DNA of 64,000 nt from Sthenelais limicola (Eukaryota > Annelida > Polychaeta > Phyllodocida > Sigalionidae): NCBI GenBank assembly GCA_942159475.1, contig OW804102.1, forward strand, positions 29,146,873-29,210,872, in the 5' to 3' direction. The translations under genes were made by a program, and so were the position numbers. Shown here one piece after another: positions 49,201 to 56,182 of the stretch (within the stretch, counting starts at the first letter, position 1; every line of letters begins with the position of its first letter). A model generated the notes under the pieces. The model worked only from the letters and a program-made list of their open reading frames with translations. It had not been told where the DNA came from and made no database searches.

Positions 49201-50474
49201 AGTCACCTTTTCAGATGTATGTCTCCTTTTTCTAAATATTTAGGTGCAAATAAAGAATATCATTGAGTTGAATTGACCTTATGTTGTTAATTCCTTCTCG
49301 TTGGCAGCTTGTACCAGGTGTTCCCGGCGAGGGCGCCAGTGAATGGCACAGTGCTGACTGACATACAGGCAGCGCTATCTGGTGTAGAGGCGGGTGACGG
49401 ACGCACTGCAGGACTTCAGGCTGGCTTCCAGATGGTGGCACTAGCAGTCACCTTACTGCTCGCCATCGCCTCTGGTGTCATCGTTGGTGGGTGCATTACT
49501 ATTGGTTTATATAAATATTATACAAATATACAAACATAAATGAAGTAAATAATAGGTAGACAAAGCGTGAGACACCAAACCTGTATGACCGCTGAATTAC
49601 TTTCTGGTTATAGATCTAGTAAGAATAAAAACGTTACAACAACAAAGATTAAGATGGATAGCCAACAGATTAAATCATTATAACTATGATCTCTCTTAAT
49701 GTTTAAAAGTCATTGTTTTACCCCCCCCCCCCCTCCCACACAATCTGGTTTTAAAACCCTGCTTCTTTTAGATTTAGATTTTAGTGTTTGCTATAGAAGG
49801 TGGATATTTATTAATGATAATTAGCAACTGAACTTTCAAACCAGAATGACATATTAATTTGGCGAAAGTTTCATATAGGATAAATGACCGACATTGAGGG
49901 GCTGCTGGTGCGTGCACTGTTTGGTGCATGATCCCAAGGGGAGGCCTAGGTATTATTAAGCGCAAACCGTGCATTAGCAGGCCCGAAATGGAGGTTATTA
50001 ATCTTTGTAGTCTCTGCCTATAGTCCCTGTACTGCTCAAGGCAGTGACTAAACCAACCCAAAATCTGTAGTATCTAAAATAGTTTTAGATAGACGGCATA
50101 TGCCAGGGCCACTCAATTATTTGTGAATAGATCTATATATAGTTTATTTGTGATTATTTCTTTTGATGATCCACAGTTGATCCTCCTCCTCCTCCTTCCC
50201 ATCCTCCTGTTTGAACCCTCCTCCTCCTCCCCCTCCTGTTTGAACATTGAATAAGCTCCCTTTGGCGAAATAACTGGCATTAATTACTTCGTTTTATTGT
50301 GCATTTCCAGGTTTCATTCTGAGAATTCCATTCTTCGACCAACCAAAGGGAAGATTTGTATACGATGACACACCATGGTGGGGCACCCCCGACGATTTCA
50401 ACGAAGAGACGGCAGCCAGTTCGAAGCCTGGCAAACTCATGGCCGAGGAAGCAAAAGCTGAGACAAACATGTAG
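15319..50474 (+). CDS. Rh-type ammonium transporter (RhBG/RhCG-like), complete, 9 coding exons
   Basis: The product is a plasma-membrane channel of the Amt/Mep/Rh family that conducts NH3/NH4+ (possibly CO2) and serves nitrogen excretion and pH control. Nine exons with GT/AG borders and matching phases give 1446 nt, 481 residues plus stop, which fits Rh glycoproteins (about 450-480). Residues 8-28 form the first membrane helix. Family hallmarks are present: FQDVHVMIF at exon 2, Asp178 in VDVGGSM, the twin pore histidines His186 (VHTFGAYFG) and His342 (CGVNNLHG), and gate phenylalanines Phe131 (ADF) and Phe234 (YWPSF). The cytosolic tail is short and ends AETNM. I chose the first ATG (15319, context ATCATCATGG); Met5 is an alternative. 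The first intron is about 28.6 kb, the other seven 0.4-1.0 kb. The first extracellular loop has no N-glycosylation sequon, unlike most vertebrate members. The vertebrate subtype (A, B or C) cannot be set by eye. Confidence 0.95.
15592..15768 (+). mobile_element. MITE-2 copy B, diverged
   Basis: Contains GAAAGCCTCTCTTTCCAAAC, CCATTATCGCAGTAGGCGTC and CACTGACATACCATTCTTAT. The ends are degraded. It lies just past Rh exon 1. Confidence 0.75.
15797..16025 (-). mobile_element. MITE-1 copy 4, reverse
   Basis: Starts GGTGGTCAGAAAATTCATAA, has CCCCTCAAATAACCCAAATT and ends GATTTTCAGACGATCTAACC. Confidence 0.8.
16026..17245. other. Rh intron 1 segment, nothing recognised
   Basis: AT-rich intronic sequence without exon-like frames, inverted-repeat ends or RNA genes that I can see. 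Confidence 0.5.
17246..17285. repeat. (CCCT)n microsatellite
   Basis: About nine perfect CCCT units. Confidence 0.97.
18405..18605. mobile_element. GCAACAGGCCC-ended repeat, copy b
   Basis: GTTCCTTCCTTAGCTATTTT at the left and GTGCAACAGGCCCC at the right. The interior shares AGGAATT...AGACAATG text with 21398-21647 and 22540-22730. Confidence 0.65.
18766..18971 (+). mobile_element. MITE-2 copy C, complete
   Basis: Begins CAGTCTAGGCCCAAAGATGA and ends GGTTTGGACCTAGACTG. It carries the AAGCCTCTCGCCTCAAA and AGTAGGCGTCCGATCACTG blocks. Confidence 0.9.
19666..19838 (+). mobile_element. MITE-2 copy D (right end short)
   Basis: Begins CAGTCTAGGCTCAGAGTTGA, with GAAAGCCTCTTTCTCCAAAC and CAACATACCATTGTTATCTG. 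It directly precedes copy E in the same orientation. Confidence 0.8.
19843..20061 (+). mobile_element. MITE-2 copy E
   Basis: Begins CGGTCTAGGCCCAAAGATGA and ends GAGGGTTTGGGCCTAAGACT. It is in tandem with copy D. Confidence 0.88.
20705..21075 (+). mobile_element. MITE-1 copy 5, split by a MITE-2 insertion
   Basis: The left half runs from ATGTACAATCGGCAGCTCTA to TATTGC at about 20817. The right half resumes at GAGTATTGCGTTGATTTAAA (about 20927) and ends GACGACCTGGCCCATATA. Joined, the halves give one normal element. Confidence 0.8.
20815..20933 (+). mobile_element. MITE-2 copy F inside MITE-1 (truncated)
   Basis: Shows CCAGGGCCAGGAAAACCACT, CGCAGTAGGCGTCCAATCAC and a degraded GTGCCTAGGCTG end. 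The left part of MITE-2 is missing. Confidence 0.75.
21398..21647. mobile_element. GCAACGGGCCC-ended repeat, copy c
   Basis: Carries CTTCCTAAGGGAAGAG, TAGGAATTCCTAGGCAGGAA, ACATTGTCTG and the end GATGCAACGGGCCCC. Confidence 0.6.
22540..22730. mobile_element. Repeat of the GCAACAGGCCC family, copy d
   Basis: CTTCCTTAGCTATTTGCCCT at the left, ACAGACAATGGTAATTGTCG in the middle and ATACAACCGGCACC at the right, as in copy b. Confidence 0.6.
22856..23098 (+). mobile_element. MITE-1 copy 6, complete
   Basis: ATATGGGTCAGATTTTCAGA at the left and CTTAAAATCTGACCCATAT at the right are terminal inverted repeats. At 243 bp it is one of the best copies for the consensus. Confidence 0.92.
23300..23420. 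repeat. CT-rich tract
   Basis: Interrupted TCTCTTTC repeats with no reading frame of interest. Confidence 0.7.
23757..23995 (+). mobile_element. MITE-1 copy 7, complete
   Basis: Left end ATGGGACAGATCGTCACAAA, right end GGCGATCTCACCCAT. The interior is close to the consensus. Confidence 0.9.
24215..24592 (-). mobile_element. MITE-1 copy 8, reverse, interrupted
   Basis: TATGAGTCGTCGTCAGAAAA begins the copy. About 150 bp of unrelated sequence (roughly 24310-24462) splits it, and the rest resumes at CTTTGAATCGACGCAATACC and ends TTCTCTGGCGATCTGACC. Confidence 0.75.
25085..25141. promoter_or_regulatory. CRE cluster (two perfect TGACGTCA sites 20 bp apart)
   Basis: TGACGTAA at 25085, TGACGTCA at 25114-25121 and 25134-25141, plus a CGTCA half site at 25124 and an inverted CCAAT (ATTGG, 25109-25113). 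TGACGTCA is the CREB/ATF binding palindrome. A spacing of about two helical turns would put both on the same face of the helix. It lies in Rh intron 1; an enhancer role is inferred. Confidence 0.5.
25142..28951. other. Rh intron 1 segment, mostly unassigned
   Basis: Contains a duplicated AAAGCTGCATTCTCAGCTAT repeat (26518-26625) and a poly-G tract (27902-27916). No exon or RNA gene was recognised. Confidence 0.5.
26518..26625. repeat. AAAGCTGCATTCTCAGCT repeat, tandem pair
   Basis: Two adjacent copies of AAAGCTGCATTCTCAGCTAT followed by ACAAAAAGAAATCTTGCTA. Related starts occur at 22125, 29263, 30095, 36742 and 41620, so it is a dispersed family. Confidence 0.7.
28952..29032 (+). tRNA. tRNA-Leu (anticodon UAG)
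   Basis: 81 nt. The acceptor stem GGTAGCG pairs with CGCTGCC, with discriminator A. The anticodon stem CTGGT/ACCAG closes the loop TTTAGGC, anticodon TAG. A long variable arm marks a class II tRNA. The A box (GTGGCCGAGTGG) and B box (GGTTCGAATCC) are intact, there is no intron, and CCA is not encoded. A T run follows 2-5 bases downstream as a Pol III stop. It lies inside the first Rh intron on the same strand. Confidence 0.95.
29033..29042 (+). terminator. Pol III terminator of tRNA-Leu
   Basis: A run of six T (after GATC) just past the tRNA 3' end, as expected for RNA polymerase III termination. Confidence 0.6.
29263..29805. mobile_element. Possible AAAGCTGCATTC inverted-repeat element hosting another MITE
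   Basis: AAAGCTGCATTCACAGC at the left and GAGTGCAGCTTT at the right are roughly inverted. The element at 29424-29632 would be nested inside. The termini are short, so this is tentative. Confidence 0.4.
29424..29632. mobile_element. Inverted-repeat element with GGCCAAAAAAAATGATAGGT ends
   Basis: Left GGCCAAAAAAAATGATAGGT with GTTTTTCCGA; right TCGGAAACACACCTATTTTT then TTGGCC. Inner blocks GGTAGGGGAAGG recur. A second copy lies at 43218-43565. Confidence 0.8.
32028..32060. repeat. Poly-C tract and (CA)n
   Basis: More than 25 C, broken by one G, then CACACAC. Confidence 0.95.
34169..34305. repeat. Tandem duplication, about 70-bp unit
   Basis: ATGCTTCTGGTGGAAAGGAG with AAAAGTATCTATTTTTTATA is followed by a second copy, ATGCTTCTGGGGGGAAAGGA with AAAAGTATTCATTTTTATAA. 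Confidence 0.85.
35300..35790. repeat. Purine-rich tract
   Basis: GA-rich plus strand with GAGAGAGAG runs and a G homopolymer (35468-35481). Open frames read through it on both strands are low-complexity artefacts. Confidence 0.8.
36073..36184. mobile_element. GGCC-TAGTCCAC hairpin MITE, complete, 112 bp
   Basis: TAAAGGCCTAGTCCACCAAT at the left and TTAGTGGATTAGGCCCTTTA at the right are inverted. Inner arms (CTCATGCGATT, AATCGCATGAG) also pair, so most of the element folds. TA lies on both sides. Confidence 0.8.
36764..36785. other. 22-bp perfect palindrome
   Basis: CAACGAGATTA is followed directly by its exact complement TAATCTCGTTG. It lies inside an AAAGCTGC-family repeat. Confidence 0.9.
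36786..39104. other. Rh intron 1 segment, nothing recognised
   Basis: AT-rich with no exon-like frame, RNA gene or inverted-repeat end seen. Confidence 0.5.
39105..39345 (+). mobile_element. MITE-1 copy 9
   Basis: Left TTAGGGCCAGATCTTCATAA, right CTGGCGATTTCGCCCAT. The interior is consensus-like with a small AAGAAACGCAC difference. Confidence 0.88.
39901..40142 (+). mobile_element. MITE-1 copy 10, complete
   Basis: TATGGGCCAGGTCACCAGAA at the left and CCGGACTCTTCACCCATA at the right; 242 bp. Confidence 0.9.
40305..40536 (+). mobile_element. MITE-1 copy 11
   Basis: TTAGGGGTCAGATCATTAGT at the left and TCTGGCGATCTGACCCTTAT at the right, with the consensus interior. Confidence 0.88.
40554..40592. 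repeat. 13-bp tandem repeat
   Basis: GCATCCTTGCATT repeated about three times. Confidence 0.85.
40641..40810 (-). mobile_element. MITE-1 copy 12, reverse, truncated
   Basis: ATGTGGGTCAGGGAGTTCGT, then GTACAATTCGCCTTCACCAA. It ends without the far terminus near a T run at 40810. Confidence 0.75.
41324..41549 (+). mobile_element. MITE-1 copy 13
   Basis: ATATGGGACTATCGTCTCAA at the left and CTGGTGATCTCACCCATAT at the right. AGTT occurs on both outer flanks but may be chance. Confidence 0.9.
42296..42712. mobile_element. Inverted-repeat element with GAAAATGAGTCACAAGCC ends
   Basis: TTACAGGAAAATGAGTCACA with AGCC (from about 42300) and GGCTTGTGACTCATTTTTCT (from about 42678) form the ends. The inner TTTTGAGATATC block pairs loosely with GAAAAATATCAATTTT. 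A (TA)n run and a C tract (42601-42614) lie inside. Related pieces are at 9835-10071 and 53796-53856. Confidence 0.65.
43174..43216. repeat. (AT)n microsatellite
   Basis: About 20 AT dinucleotides directly before the GGCCAAC element end. Confidence 0.97.
43218..43565. mobile_element. GGCCAACAAAAATAGGTGTG-ended element, second copy
   Basis: Left GGCCAACAAAAATAGGTGTG with TTTCCGA; right TCGGAAACACACCCATTATT. Inner CCCCTACCTA blocks occur at both ends, complementary to GGTAGGGG blocks of the 29424 copy. Confidence 0.75.
43576..43770 (-). mobile_element. MITE-2 copy G, reverse
   Basis: CAGTCTAGGCTTAGAGCCTC, then TTATAAGAATGGTATGTAAG and AATGGCTTTCCTGGCCCAGG. The far end is degraded (ACTAGTCTG). 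Confidence 0.8.
43770..44015. repeat. ATCT-rich minisatellite, about 52-bp units
   Basis: Three near-tandem copies of TTTGTATTTCCACCCATCCA with TCTACCTCTTTATTTATT between them, within longer TCTA/TTTA repeats. It stops 66 bases before Rh exon 2. Confidence 0.85.
44082..44265 (+). CDS. Rh gene, coding exon 2
   Basis: 184 nt after acceptor TTATTCCAG; donor GTAGGC at 44266. It encodes [19 protein letters not shown] and the next helix, the most family-typical stretch of Rh proteins. It ends two bases into a Ser codon completed by exon 3. Confidence 0.95.
45287..45437 (+). CDS. Rh gene, coding exon 3
   Basis: 151 nt after acceptor TCTTTCAG; donor GTAAGG. It encodes [20 protein letters not shown] and continues to LGLNIFK. 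Phe131 in ADF corresponds to an outer-gate phenylalanine of the Rh pore. It ends in phase 0. Confidence 0.95.
45953..46094 (+). CDS. Rh gene, coding exon 4
   Basis: 142 nt after acceptor TTCCACAG; donor GTAAGT. It encodes [20 protein letters not shown] with the conserved Asp178 and pore His186, then an acidic loop ([10 protein letters not shown]) and SDLFSMV. One base carries into exon 5 (Gly223). Confidence 0.95.
46232..46368 (+). mobile_element. MITE-2 copy H, partial, in Rh intron 4
   Basis: CCAAACCGCAAAATGTCACT, then GCCGTTAGCGCAGTAGGTGT and CAATCACTGACATGACC. The termini are missing. Confidence 0.75.
46487..46650 (+). CDS. Rh gene, coding exon 5
   Basis: 164 nt after acceptor CCTCCAG; donor GTATTA. 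It encodes [20 protein letters not shown] with gate Phe234, then [10 protein letters not shown] and SDENKIDM. It ends in phase 0. The donor is weaker than the consensus. Confidence 0.94.
47074..47211 (+). CDS. Rh gene, coding exon 6
   Basis: 138 nt, exactly 46 codons, after acceptor AATAG; donor GTAACT. It encodes [20 protein letters not shown] and the following helix to [21 protein letters not shown] is a signature of the Rh family. Confidence 0.95.
47379..47446. repeat. 35-bp tandem duplication in Rh intron 6
   Basis: TTCAACTTTGAAAGTACAAA followed by ATGTTTTTCATC occurs twice, nearly identical. Confidence 0.9.
47520..47626 (+). mobile_element. SINE-like A-tailed repeat in Rh intron 6
   Basis: CATGTAAAATGCCAGGGTTG with GATCCCCAAT, then CACCTGGTTAAATAAAGGAA and a run of about nine A. 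The GGTTAAATAAAGG-plus-A-tail ending is usual for invertebrate SINE/LINE 3' ends. No target duplication was found. Confidence 0.4.
48136..48269 (+). CDS. Rh gene, coding exon 7
   Basis: 134 nt after acceptor GTTGCAG; donor GTGAGC. It encodes [20 protein letters not shown] with the second pore histidine His342, then the Gly/Ala-rich helix. Two bases carry over into Ser368. Confidence 0.95.
48325..49025. repeat. Tandem copies of a GTGAGTGAG...TTTACGCCC repeat in Rh intron 7
   Basis: AGATTGGTTGCTTTACGCCC, CAACACATTTAATATG and AAGGGCGGGAGAGCTGAGAG occur together at 48331, 48760 and 48842. The first and third are followed by the same GATCATACCCAGGAAATAGA tail. A single copy lies at 53861-53912. 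Confidence 0.85.
49308..49486 (+). CDS. Rh gene, coding exon 8
   Basis: 179 nt after acceptor TTGGCAG; donor GTGGGT. It encodes [10 protein letters not shown], an NGT sequon, a loop rich in Gly/Asp, and the last membrane helix ending GVIVG. One base carries into exon 9. Confidence 0.93.
49721..49733. repeat. Poly-C tract in Rh intron 8
   Basis: A run of 13 C, then TCCC. Confidence 0.95.
50311..50474 (+). CDS. Rh gene, coding exon 9 with stop
   Basis: 164 nt after acceptor TTTCCAG. It encodes [19 protein letters not shown], a [11 protein letters not shown] segment and a hydrophilic C-terminal tail. TAG is at 50472-50474. The R-(I/L)-P-F-(F/W)-x-Q-P pattern matches the end of the last helix in Rh proteins. 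Confidence 0.94.
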
Positions 50475-51179
50475 ACATCATCATCTCTATACATGTAGAC
50501 ATCTATAGGTCGTCTCCATCCACCAAAATGCTCATTTCTGTGCACTGATTTTCCTTTGGAATCAACGGTTCATAATGCATTCTCATTTTAACATTTCAAC
50601 GAGGAGGAACCACTATCAAAGACTCGGGATTTCTGATTCCAGTACGAAGTAAAGCATCTCTGATGTTTGGACACAGAAGTGTTTCATTCAGTGAGGAGTA
50701 GCTGAGTGAGAGGAAGTTTATATTAAGAACTGAGAGGTTCTCTTTAGAACCAGACATTATATTTCTGAGATTGTATCCATATGGCCTTAGGAGATTATAT
50801 AAATATAGTTCTAGCGCTGTTTGTAGCTATAGTTAGAGCCACACTTAACTTTTGTATTTCACCATCCGAGGAATATTACAACAAATCTGTTTGTATAGCA
50901 AAAATGACTCAATGAATGTGTGGATATTTTGATGTTTGCAAGAAATGTTTGTGACGAGTCCATATAAATCATAAACGTCAGTTGTTTCCCGAAACATGAA
51001 ACTAGTATTTCAGAAAAAAAGAATGTATATGAATGATGTAGAAAATGCAGAGGTATATTGTGTACGAAATCCTCTTTGGTTATTGATCGATCTGAGTTAC
51101 CAATTAAAGTGCAAGAAGCACATAAGGGTAAATAGAACATATATATCAGACCTAAGCTCATATATCAGACCTTAGCTAA
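50475..51179 (+). other. Probable 3' UTR of the Rh gene
   Basis: Follows the Rh stop codon with no further reading frame. The poly(A) site is not certain; no perfect AATAAA was seen close by, and candidates occur only further on (GAAATAAATTG near 51993, TAATAAAG near 52240). Confidence 0.4.
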
Positions 51180-51300
51180 GTGTAAAGGCCCTTGTCCACA
51201 AAGCCGGTTCTCATACAATTCTCAAGGAATTTAGTAGAAAAGGGTCCTCTGCGACGCACAATCGCATGAGAATCGGTTTAGTGGACTTTGGCCTTTACAC
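51180..51300. mobile_element. GTGTAAAGGCC-ended hairpin MITE, complete, 121 bp
   Basis: GTGTAAAGGCCCTTGTCCAC at the left and GTGGACTTTGGCCTTTACAC at the right are inverted. The inner GAGAATCG block matches the copy at 36073-36184. Confidence 0.85.
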
Positions 51301-51472
51301 TCTTCTCTGGAGTAATGTTATTCTTGCCGTTATAAGGGATAGATACACATGTATTCCTGATATTATTATCATGATGTTTTCATATTGTACTTATGGGGTA
51401 ATAGTCATGGGTCACATTATAAAGCCTCGCTAACACTGGACGTGGCGGAATTTCACCGCGCAGTCTGTTCCT

Positions 51473-51817
51473 TAAAGCAGGGCTCCACTGGTATGCGATG
51501 GGCTTACAATAAAGATCGGTTAAGAAATTATTTGCAACGATGTTTTAAGCATAGCCTTAGCTGAGTGGACCAGCTAATCTCAAACATGTTTCATCCTAGG
51601 GCAAGTCCCTAAACTTCTGCTCAGGTAAAGCTGCACTTAAAGGCCCATATCCATTGCCATGGTGACCTGGTTTGACTATAATACTTTAACATTGTGGTGT
51701 TTACCGTATGATGCAGGTACACCACGAGCACTTCAGGTGGCTGTGGTAATGGATTAACTGATCTTTAGCCTAACCTTAGCATAAGCCCCAAAGCATACCA
51801 GTGGAACCCTACCTTTA
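51473..51817. mobile_element. Inverted-repeat element with TCCACTGGTATGC ends
   Basis: TAAAGCAGGGCTCCACTGGT with ATGC at the left; GCATACCAGTGGAACCCTAC with CTTTA at the right. About 345 bp, no coding capacity. Confidence 0.75.
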
Positions 51818-52352
51818 CAGGGGTCATCAATTTCACATGTAAAATCAGTCCGATGCGGAAATATCCCAAGCTTTAGAAATAGGTTGGTTGCAGAGAAATA
51901 TGTGAGTGAGTGAGAAACATGTATGACTAGAGGGTTTAGCCTTTAAATCTACACCATGGGGCCTACCAAGACTTTCCAAAAAGGAAGATGATGAAATAAA
52001 TTGATACATTATTTTTTAAATGTTTTCTTTCAGCACAATAATCTGCGATGGCTGTAATACAGACTTATTTCAAACTGACCAATGCCTCCTAAATATATTC
52101 AAAGATTATCGAAAGGGCATTCTGTTAAAGTGATTCTGTAAAGCAAATTTTTCTCGGATTATTTTGCAACTGCGATAAAGGCAAAATTCTGACAATAAGG
52201 TGATGTGACAGCTTGTCGCTTCATCCCATGCGATATGAAATAATAAAGAAATTGTAAAACAAGTTCAAGTTTTTCTTTTTGCAAGATGGCACCAGTGGAG
52301 TCGTGGCTTAAGACGTTACAAGGCGTGTGATTCAGACTGTGTACACAGTGGG

Positions 52353-52570
52353 ATATGGGTGAAATCGCCATAAAATGTACAATTCGCCTTCACCTTCCTC
52401 TCAAATAATCCAAATTTGAGAAATAAGTGAGGTTCGAAATACAATTCAACATAAACAAACAGACTGTTTAAATCAAGGCAATATCAAATAATTATATTCA
52501 GATATACCTAGTACCGACCATTTTCCAGTCTAATTTATTAGCACAATTTACTGAAAGTGTAGAGCTGCTA
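52353..52570 (-). mobile_element. MITE-1 copy 14, reverse
   Basis: ATATGGGTGAAATCGCCATA at the left. The interior is the complement of the consensus up to GTAGAGCTGC, where copy 15 begins without an intervening terminus. Confidence 0.85.
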
Positions 52571-52793
52571 ATATATCGTCAGAAAATGTACAATCGCTTA
52601 CTCCATACACATTTAGTAAATTCTGCGAAATAATAATACTGGATAATGATCGATACAAGGTGTATCTAGGTACATTTGGTATTGCATAAATTGATTAAAA
52701 ATGTTTCGTTATGTCTGAACTTCATTTCTGTTTTGAATTTGGGCTATTTGAGAGGATTGGGGAGGGCAAATGATACATTTTCTCCTTTACCCT
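52571..52793 (+). mobile_element. MITE-1 copy 15, head to head with copy 14
   Basis: ATCGTCAGAAAATGTACAAT at the left; the right end is degraded (ACATTTTCTCCTTTACCC). Confidence 0.8.
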
Positions 52794-53418
52794 AGTAAAA
52801 ATCCCTGCCTAGAATAATTGTCATTGATATAGTATAATATGTCTGAGAACATCCTTTTGTAATGCAGCAAGCACTGGAACAAACTTGGTGTTGGAACATT
52901 TCTATTACCTCATACATTTGAAGTTGGTTTAGATGGGACAGATCGCCATGATTAGGATCAACAATTATGCCCTGCATAAAGAATAAAAATCACCCAAATG
53001 TGTATATATATTATATGGAATGAGATCATATCTTTTGGTGTATATGACACCATTTTGGTATATCATAAGAGATTAATTAGTTTTGGAAGATATCGAGTTG
53101 TTAGGATAAGCATCGTTTCATTTATTTTGATTCTTCACATGGTGTTACTAAAATTATATTTCCTTATAGCTAGTACTTCATTTCGACACAATTAACGCTC
53201 ATTGATACAGAACTCTTTCTGTCATTACTTACCTTTTTTATCCATGTTAATTCAGGAATCAAATGTCATACAAGAGCTATATTTCTTTTCGCAATAATGT
53301 ACTTGGTATTGAATTAACTCCATAATATGTACTTGTACCTGTTAATTTCACTTTTAATGAAAAGGCTTTCTGTCTCTGTCATGACAACTGCCACAGGTTA
53401 ATTGATTCCAGAGCTTAA

Positions 53419-53619
53419 ACCCTGCCCACACACAGCCGATTTGTCCCCCGATTTCCCCCCGATTTTGGTCTTCCGATGAATCCTAGCATTTCATTTCCAA
53501 TCCTGGTTTATGTTATTTCAAAAACATAAACCAGGATTTGAAATGAAGTCATAGGATTCATTGGGAGACCAAAATCGGGGGGGCAATCCGGGGACAAATC
53601 GGCTGTGTGTGGGCAGGGT
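53419..53619. mobile_element. Near-perfect palindromic element, 201 bp
   Basis: Arms of about 95 bp start ACCCTGCCCACACACAGCCG and end CGGCTGTGTGTGGGCAGGGT, around a short spacer near 53513-53524. CTTA lies on both outer sides (53414-53417, 53620-53623), a possible 4-bp target duplication. The transcript would form one long hairpin. Confidence 0.85.
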
Positions 53620-53943
53620 CTTATGCTCATAATGTATAGTAAACACCTAAACATGTAGGTAGTGATAGGATGAGATTTTATTATGGTATTATTCAGTGTT
53701 CTCTTTGTAATACTCAACGTGACTTGGGGTTTCAATAAAATTGAAAATAATGATAAAATGAGAATGTGTTTGTCACTTTTAATCCTTGATATGTTACAGG
53801 AAAATGAGTTACAAGTCGAAAAAATAAATTTTGAGATATCATCACATCTGAAAAGATGAGTGAGTGACTGAGATTGGTTGCTTTACGCCCTTAATATCAA
53901 AACACATTTATATACATAGGCCTACTAGCAAAGTACACGTCCT

Positions 53944-54290
53944 CCGGACGGTCACCCTCTCTCCCCACACTTCCCCCTCTCCCTTGTTTCCCTCCCCCTC
54001 TTCTGTCTTTCATACCTGTTTCTCCCTCCCAACCCCATCTCTGATTCCCCCCCCCATCACCCTCCCCTCTTCCTCATGCTTCCCCTCCCCTACATCCTCT
54101 CCCTCCTCTCTTCCCCCCTGTTCTTTCCCTCCCCCTCGATCCCCCTCTCCTATTCCCCCACCCTCCCCTATTCCCCCACCCTCCCCTTTTCTTAACTCTC
54201 CCCCTCCTACACCCTCTTCATCCCCTCCCTCTCTCCAATATCCCCACCCGCTCCCTCCCCTCTTCTTCACTCTCCCACTCCTATGCATGT
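53944..54290. repeat. Pyrimidine-rich tract
   Basis: Almost pure CT on the plus strand with repeated CTATTCCCCCACCCTCCC. Open frames across it are low-complexity artefacts. Confidence 0.9.
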
Positions 54291-56182
54291 AGTTAGGCCC
54301 CCTGAAAGGTTGTGGGAAATGACGTAGTGTCTCACAGGAGCTTTCCCAGGCTATAAATAGAGTGTAGAGATCCCAATTTAAAAAAGGCTTCAAAATCACA
54401 TTTTCACCCCAGACACCTTCACAAACCACATATAATGACCTCCAGATAGGGTCAACGGACCTGTAGAGACCAACAAAGTAGATGGGGAGACCTCAGATTC
54501 CGAGAACATGTGACACAAAAAACCCCTCTTTTCTACCGCTTTTCATAGAAATCGCTCTACCCATATATTATATGGATATAATATAAATAAAATATACAAT
54601 AATATTAGTTAACGAAAATGCTCATATCCTATCAAGCACCCTACCGTAGGCTTATTATATGTGGAAGTAAAGTCAGTCAGGATATGTCCCACTATTTTGG
54701 AATTGCCAAAAGTAAATATAACTTGTGCAATAACTAATGGTAATAGGCATGCACTTACACAACTGCGTGTTTTTACCTTCTCAGGAAACTGAGAAGGTTA
54801 ATGAATTGCATACCATTCTGTCAATCATCTAATTCAGCATTCATGTGTGATAAGTTTGTGGCGTTGTGCAAGCTGTTAGTGTGGAGGCATATCTGGAGGC
54901 ACATCTCTGATATCTAATTCACGCAATCACTCCTAACTTTCGCACCCATATACCAGCAAACAAGCACACTTTTCTTTACTACTGACACTGACATCCTTAT
55001 ATCCCATTGGCTGTAATCATTGTTTGATTGACAGCTTGCCACCCCACCCTTCAGTGTAGCAGCTAGTGGATTCTCCATGAGCTGGGCTATTGGGACTCCA
55101 CGGGGTGCCACCTCAGATAAATAAACCCAAGACGGCCACTGAGTGTCAGTGGAGGGAGGACCATTCATTTTGTGTGGCTTGGGGAGATGCAAAGTTCTAA
55201 TCGTTAGATATGTTGTGGGGGTGAGATGGGGTTATGAGGTATGTTTTTGTACTCTTTATTTTAGTCATAATTGAAGGGCAATATAATATATTATTTGTTG
55301 TAATCAATTAAAGACATATTTAAGAGGCAAGTAGCCTATGCTGTATATAGACAGGTATTTAAAGTCATCAGAAAATTTAGAATGAAGTGTTTGCATGAAA
55401 TTATAATTTATCACTATAAAAATTTATTTTTCTTTCAACCGATTTAGTACACAATATCCAATTTTTTTTTCAACCAATTTTTTTGTCGACCCAAATTTTT
55501 TTTGACCAAATTTTTTTTCAACCAACTTTTTTATATTCACCCAGATGATAAGCATTTTTGGTAAATATTCTGCATTTTCAGTTTAACTTGACCAATCGGC
55601 GAAATGGCATAATTTAAATTATGCACCTGCATAACAACATAAACTAGCAAATTCGCCTCTCCCGTACGGGGGATACTATAGGGGACAGATCTGGTGAGAT
55701 TTCAAAAAAACCCTATGTTTCCCATTGCCCAACACCCCTCAATTATCACAGTGTCTAAGTTAGACCCACACAACCAGATTTCACCTAGAAATTTAAGCAC
55801 TTACTAGTATAATTACTGAATAACAGACCCCTCGCGTTCACGCTATCTGTGGATGAAGACTCAAAAGCCATAACCATGCTTGTAGGCTCGGCATGACTCG
55901 GGAGAACGTTCGGGTAAACTTGGAGAATGGTTTCTGACCTTCCCACCAGGTAGCACTACCGTATGATGGCCAATCGCCGCATCGGCGATCGTTTTGTGCG
56001 TTGACTTAACACTAAAATTAAACGATTTTGGAGGAGGGTGGGGTGGGTGGTGTCAATGTACAAAAACAATCTATATTTATGAACATAAATAGCCCAAGAC
56101 TTCCCGTCATTCCCATCAAATTGTGTCGATAGACCTAGGGCCTACTCTGCCTATCCTGGTGCCATTATACTCTCTAGACATC
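54291..56182. other. Intergenic, no supported gene
   Basis: A TATA-like GCTATAAATAG at 54350 has no reading frame behind it. CAACCAATTTTTTT repeats occur at 55436-55530. No RNA gene or transposon end was recognised. Confidence 0.45.

Noticed and set aside
53864..54292. Long open frames on both strands across a pyrimidine tract
   Set aside because: Pure low-complexity Pro/Ser/Leu or Gly/Glu text from CT-rich DNA, not a protein.
54345..54365. TATA box GCTATAAATAG
   Set aside because: A good match, but nothing readable follows it on the plus strand within several hundred bases.
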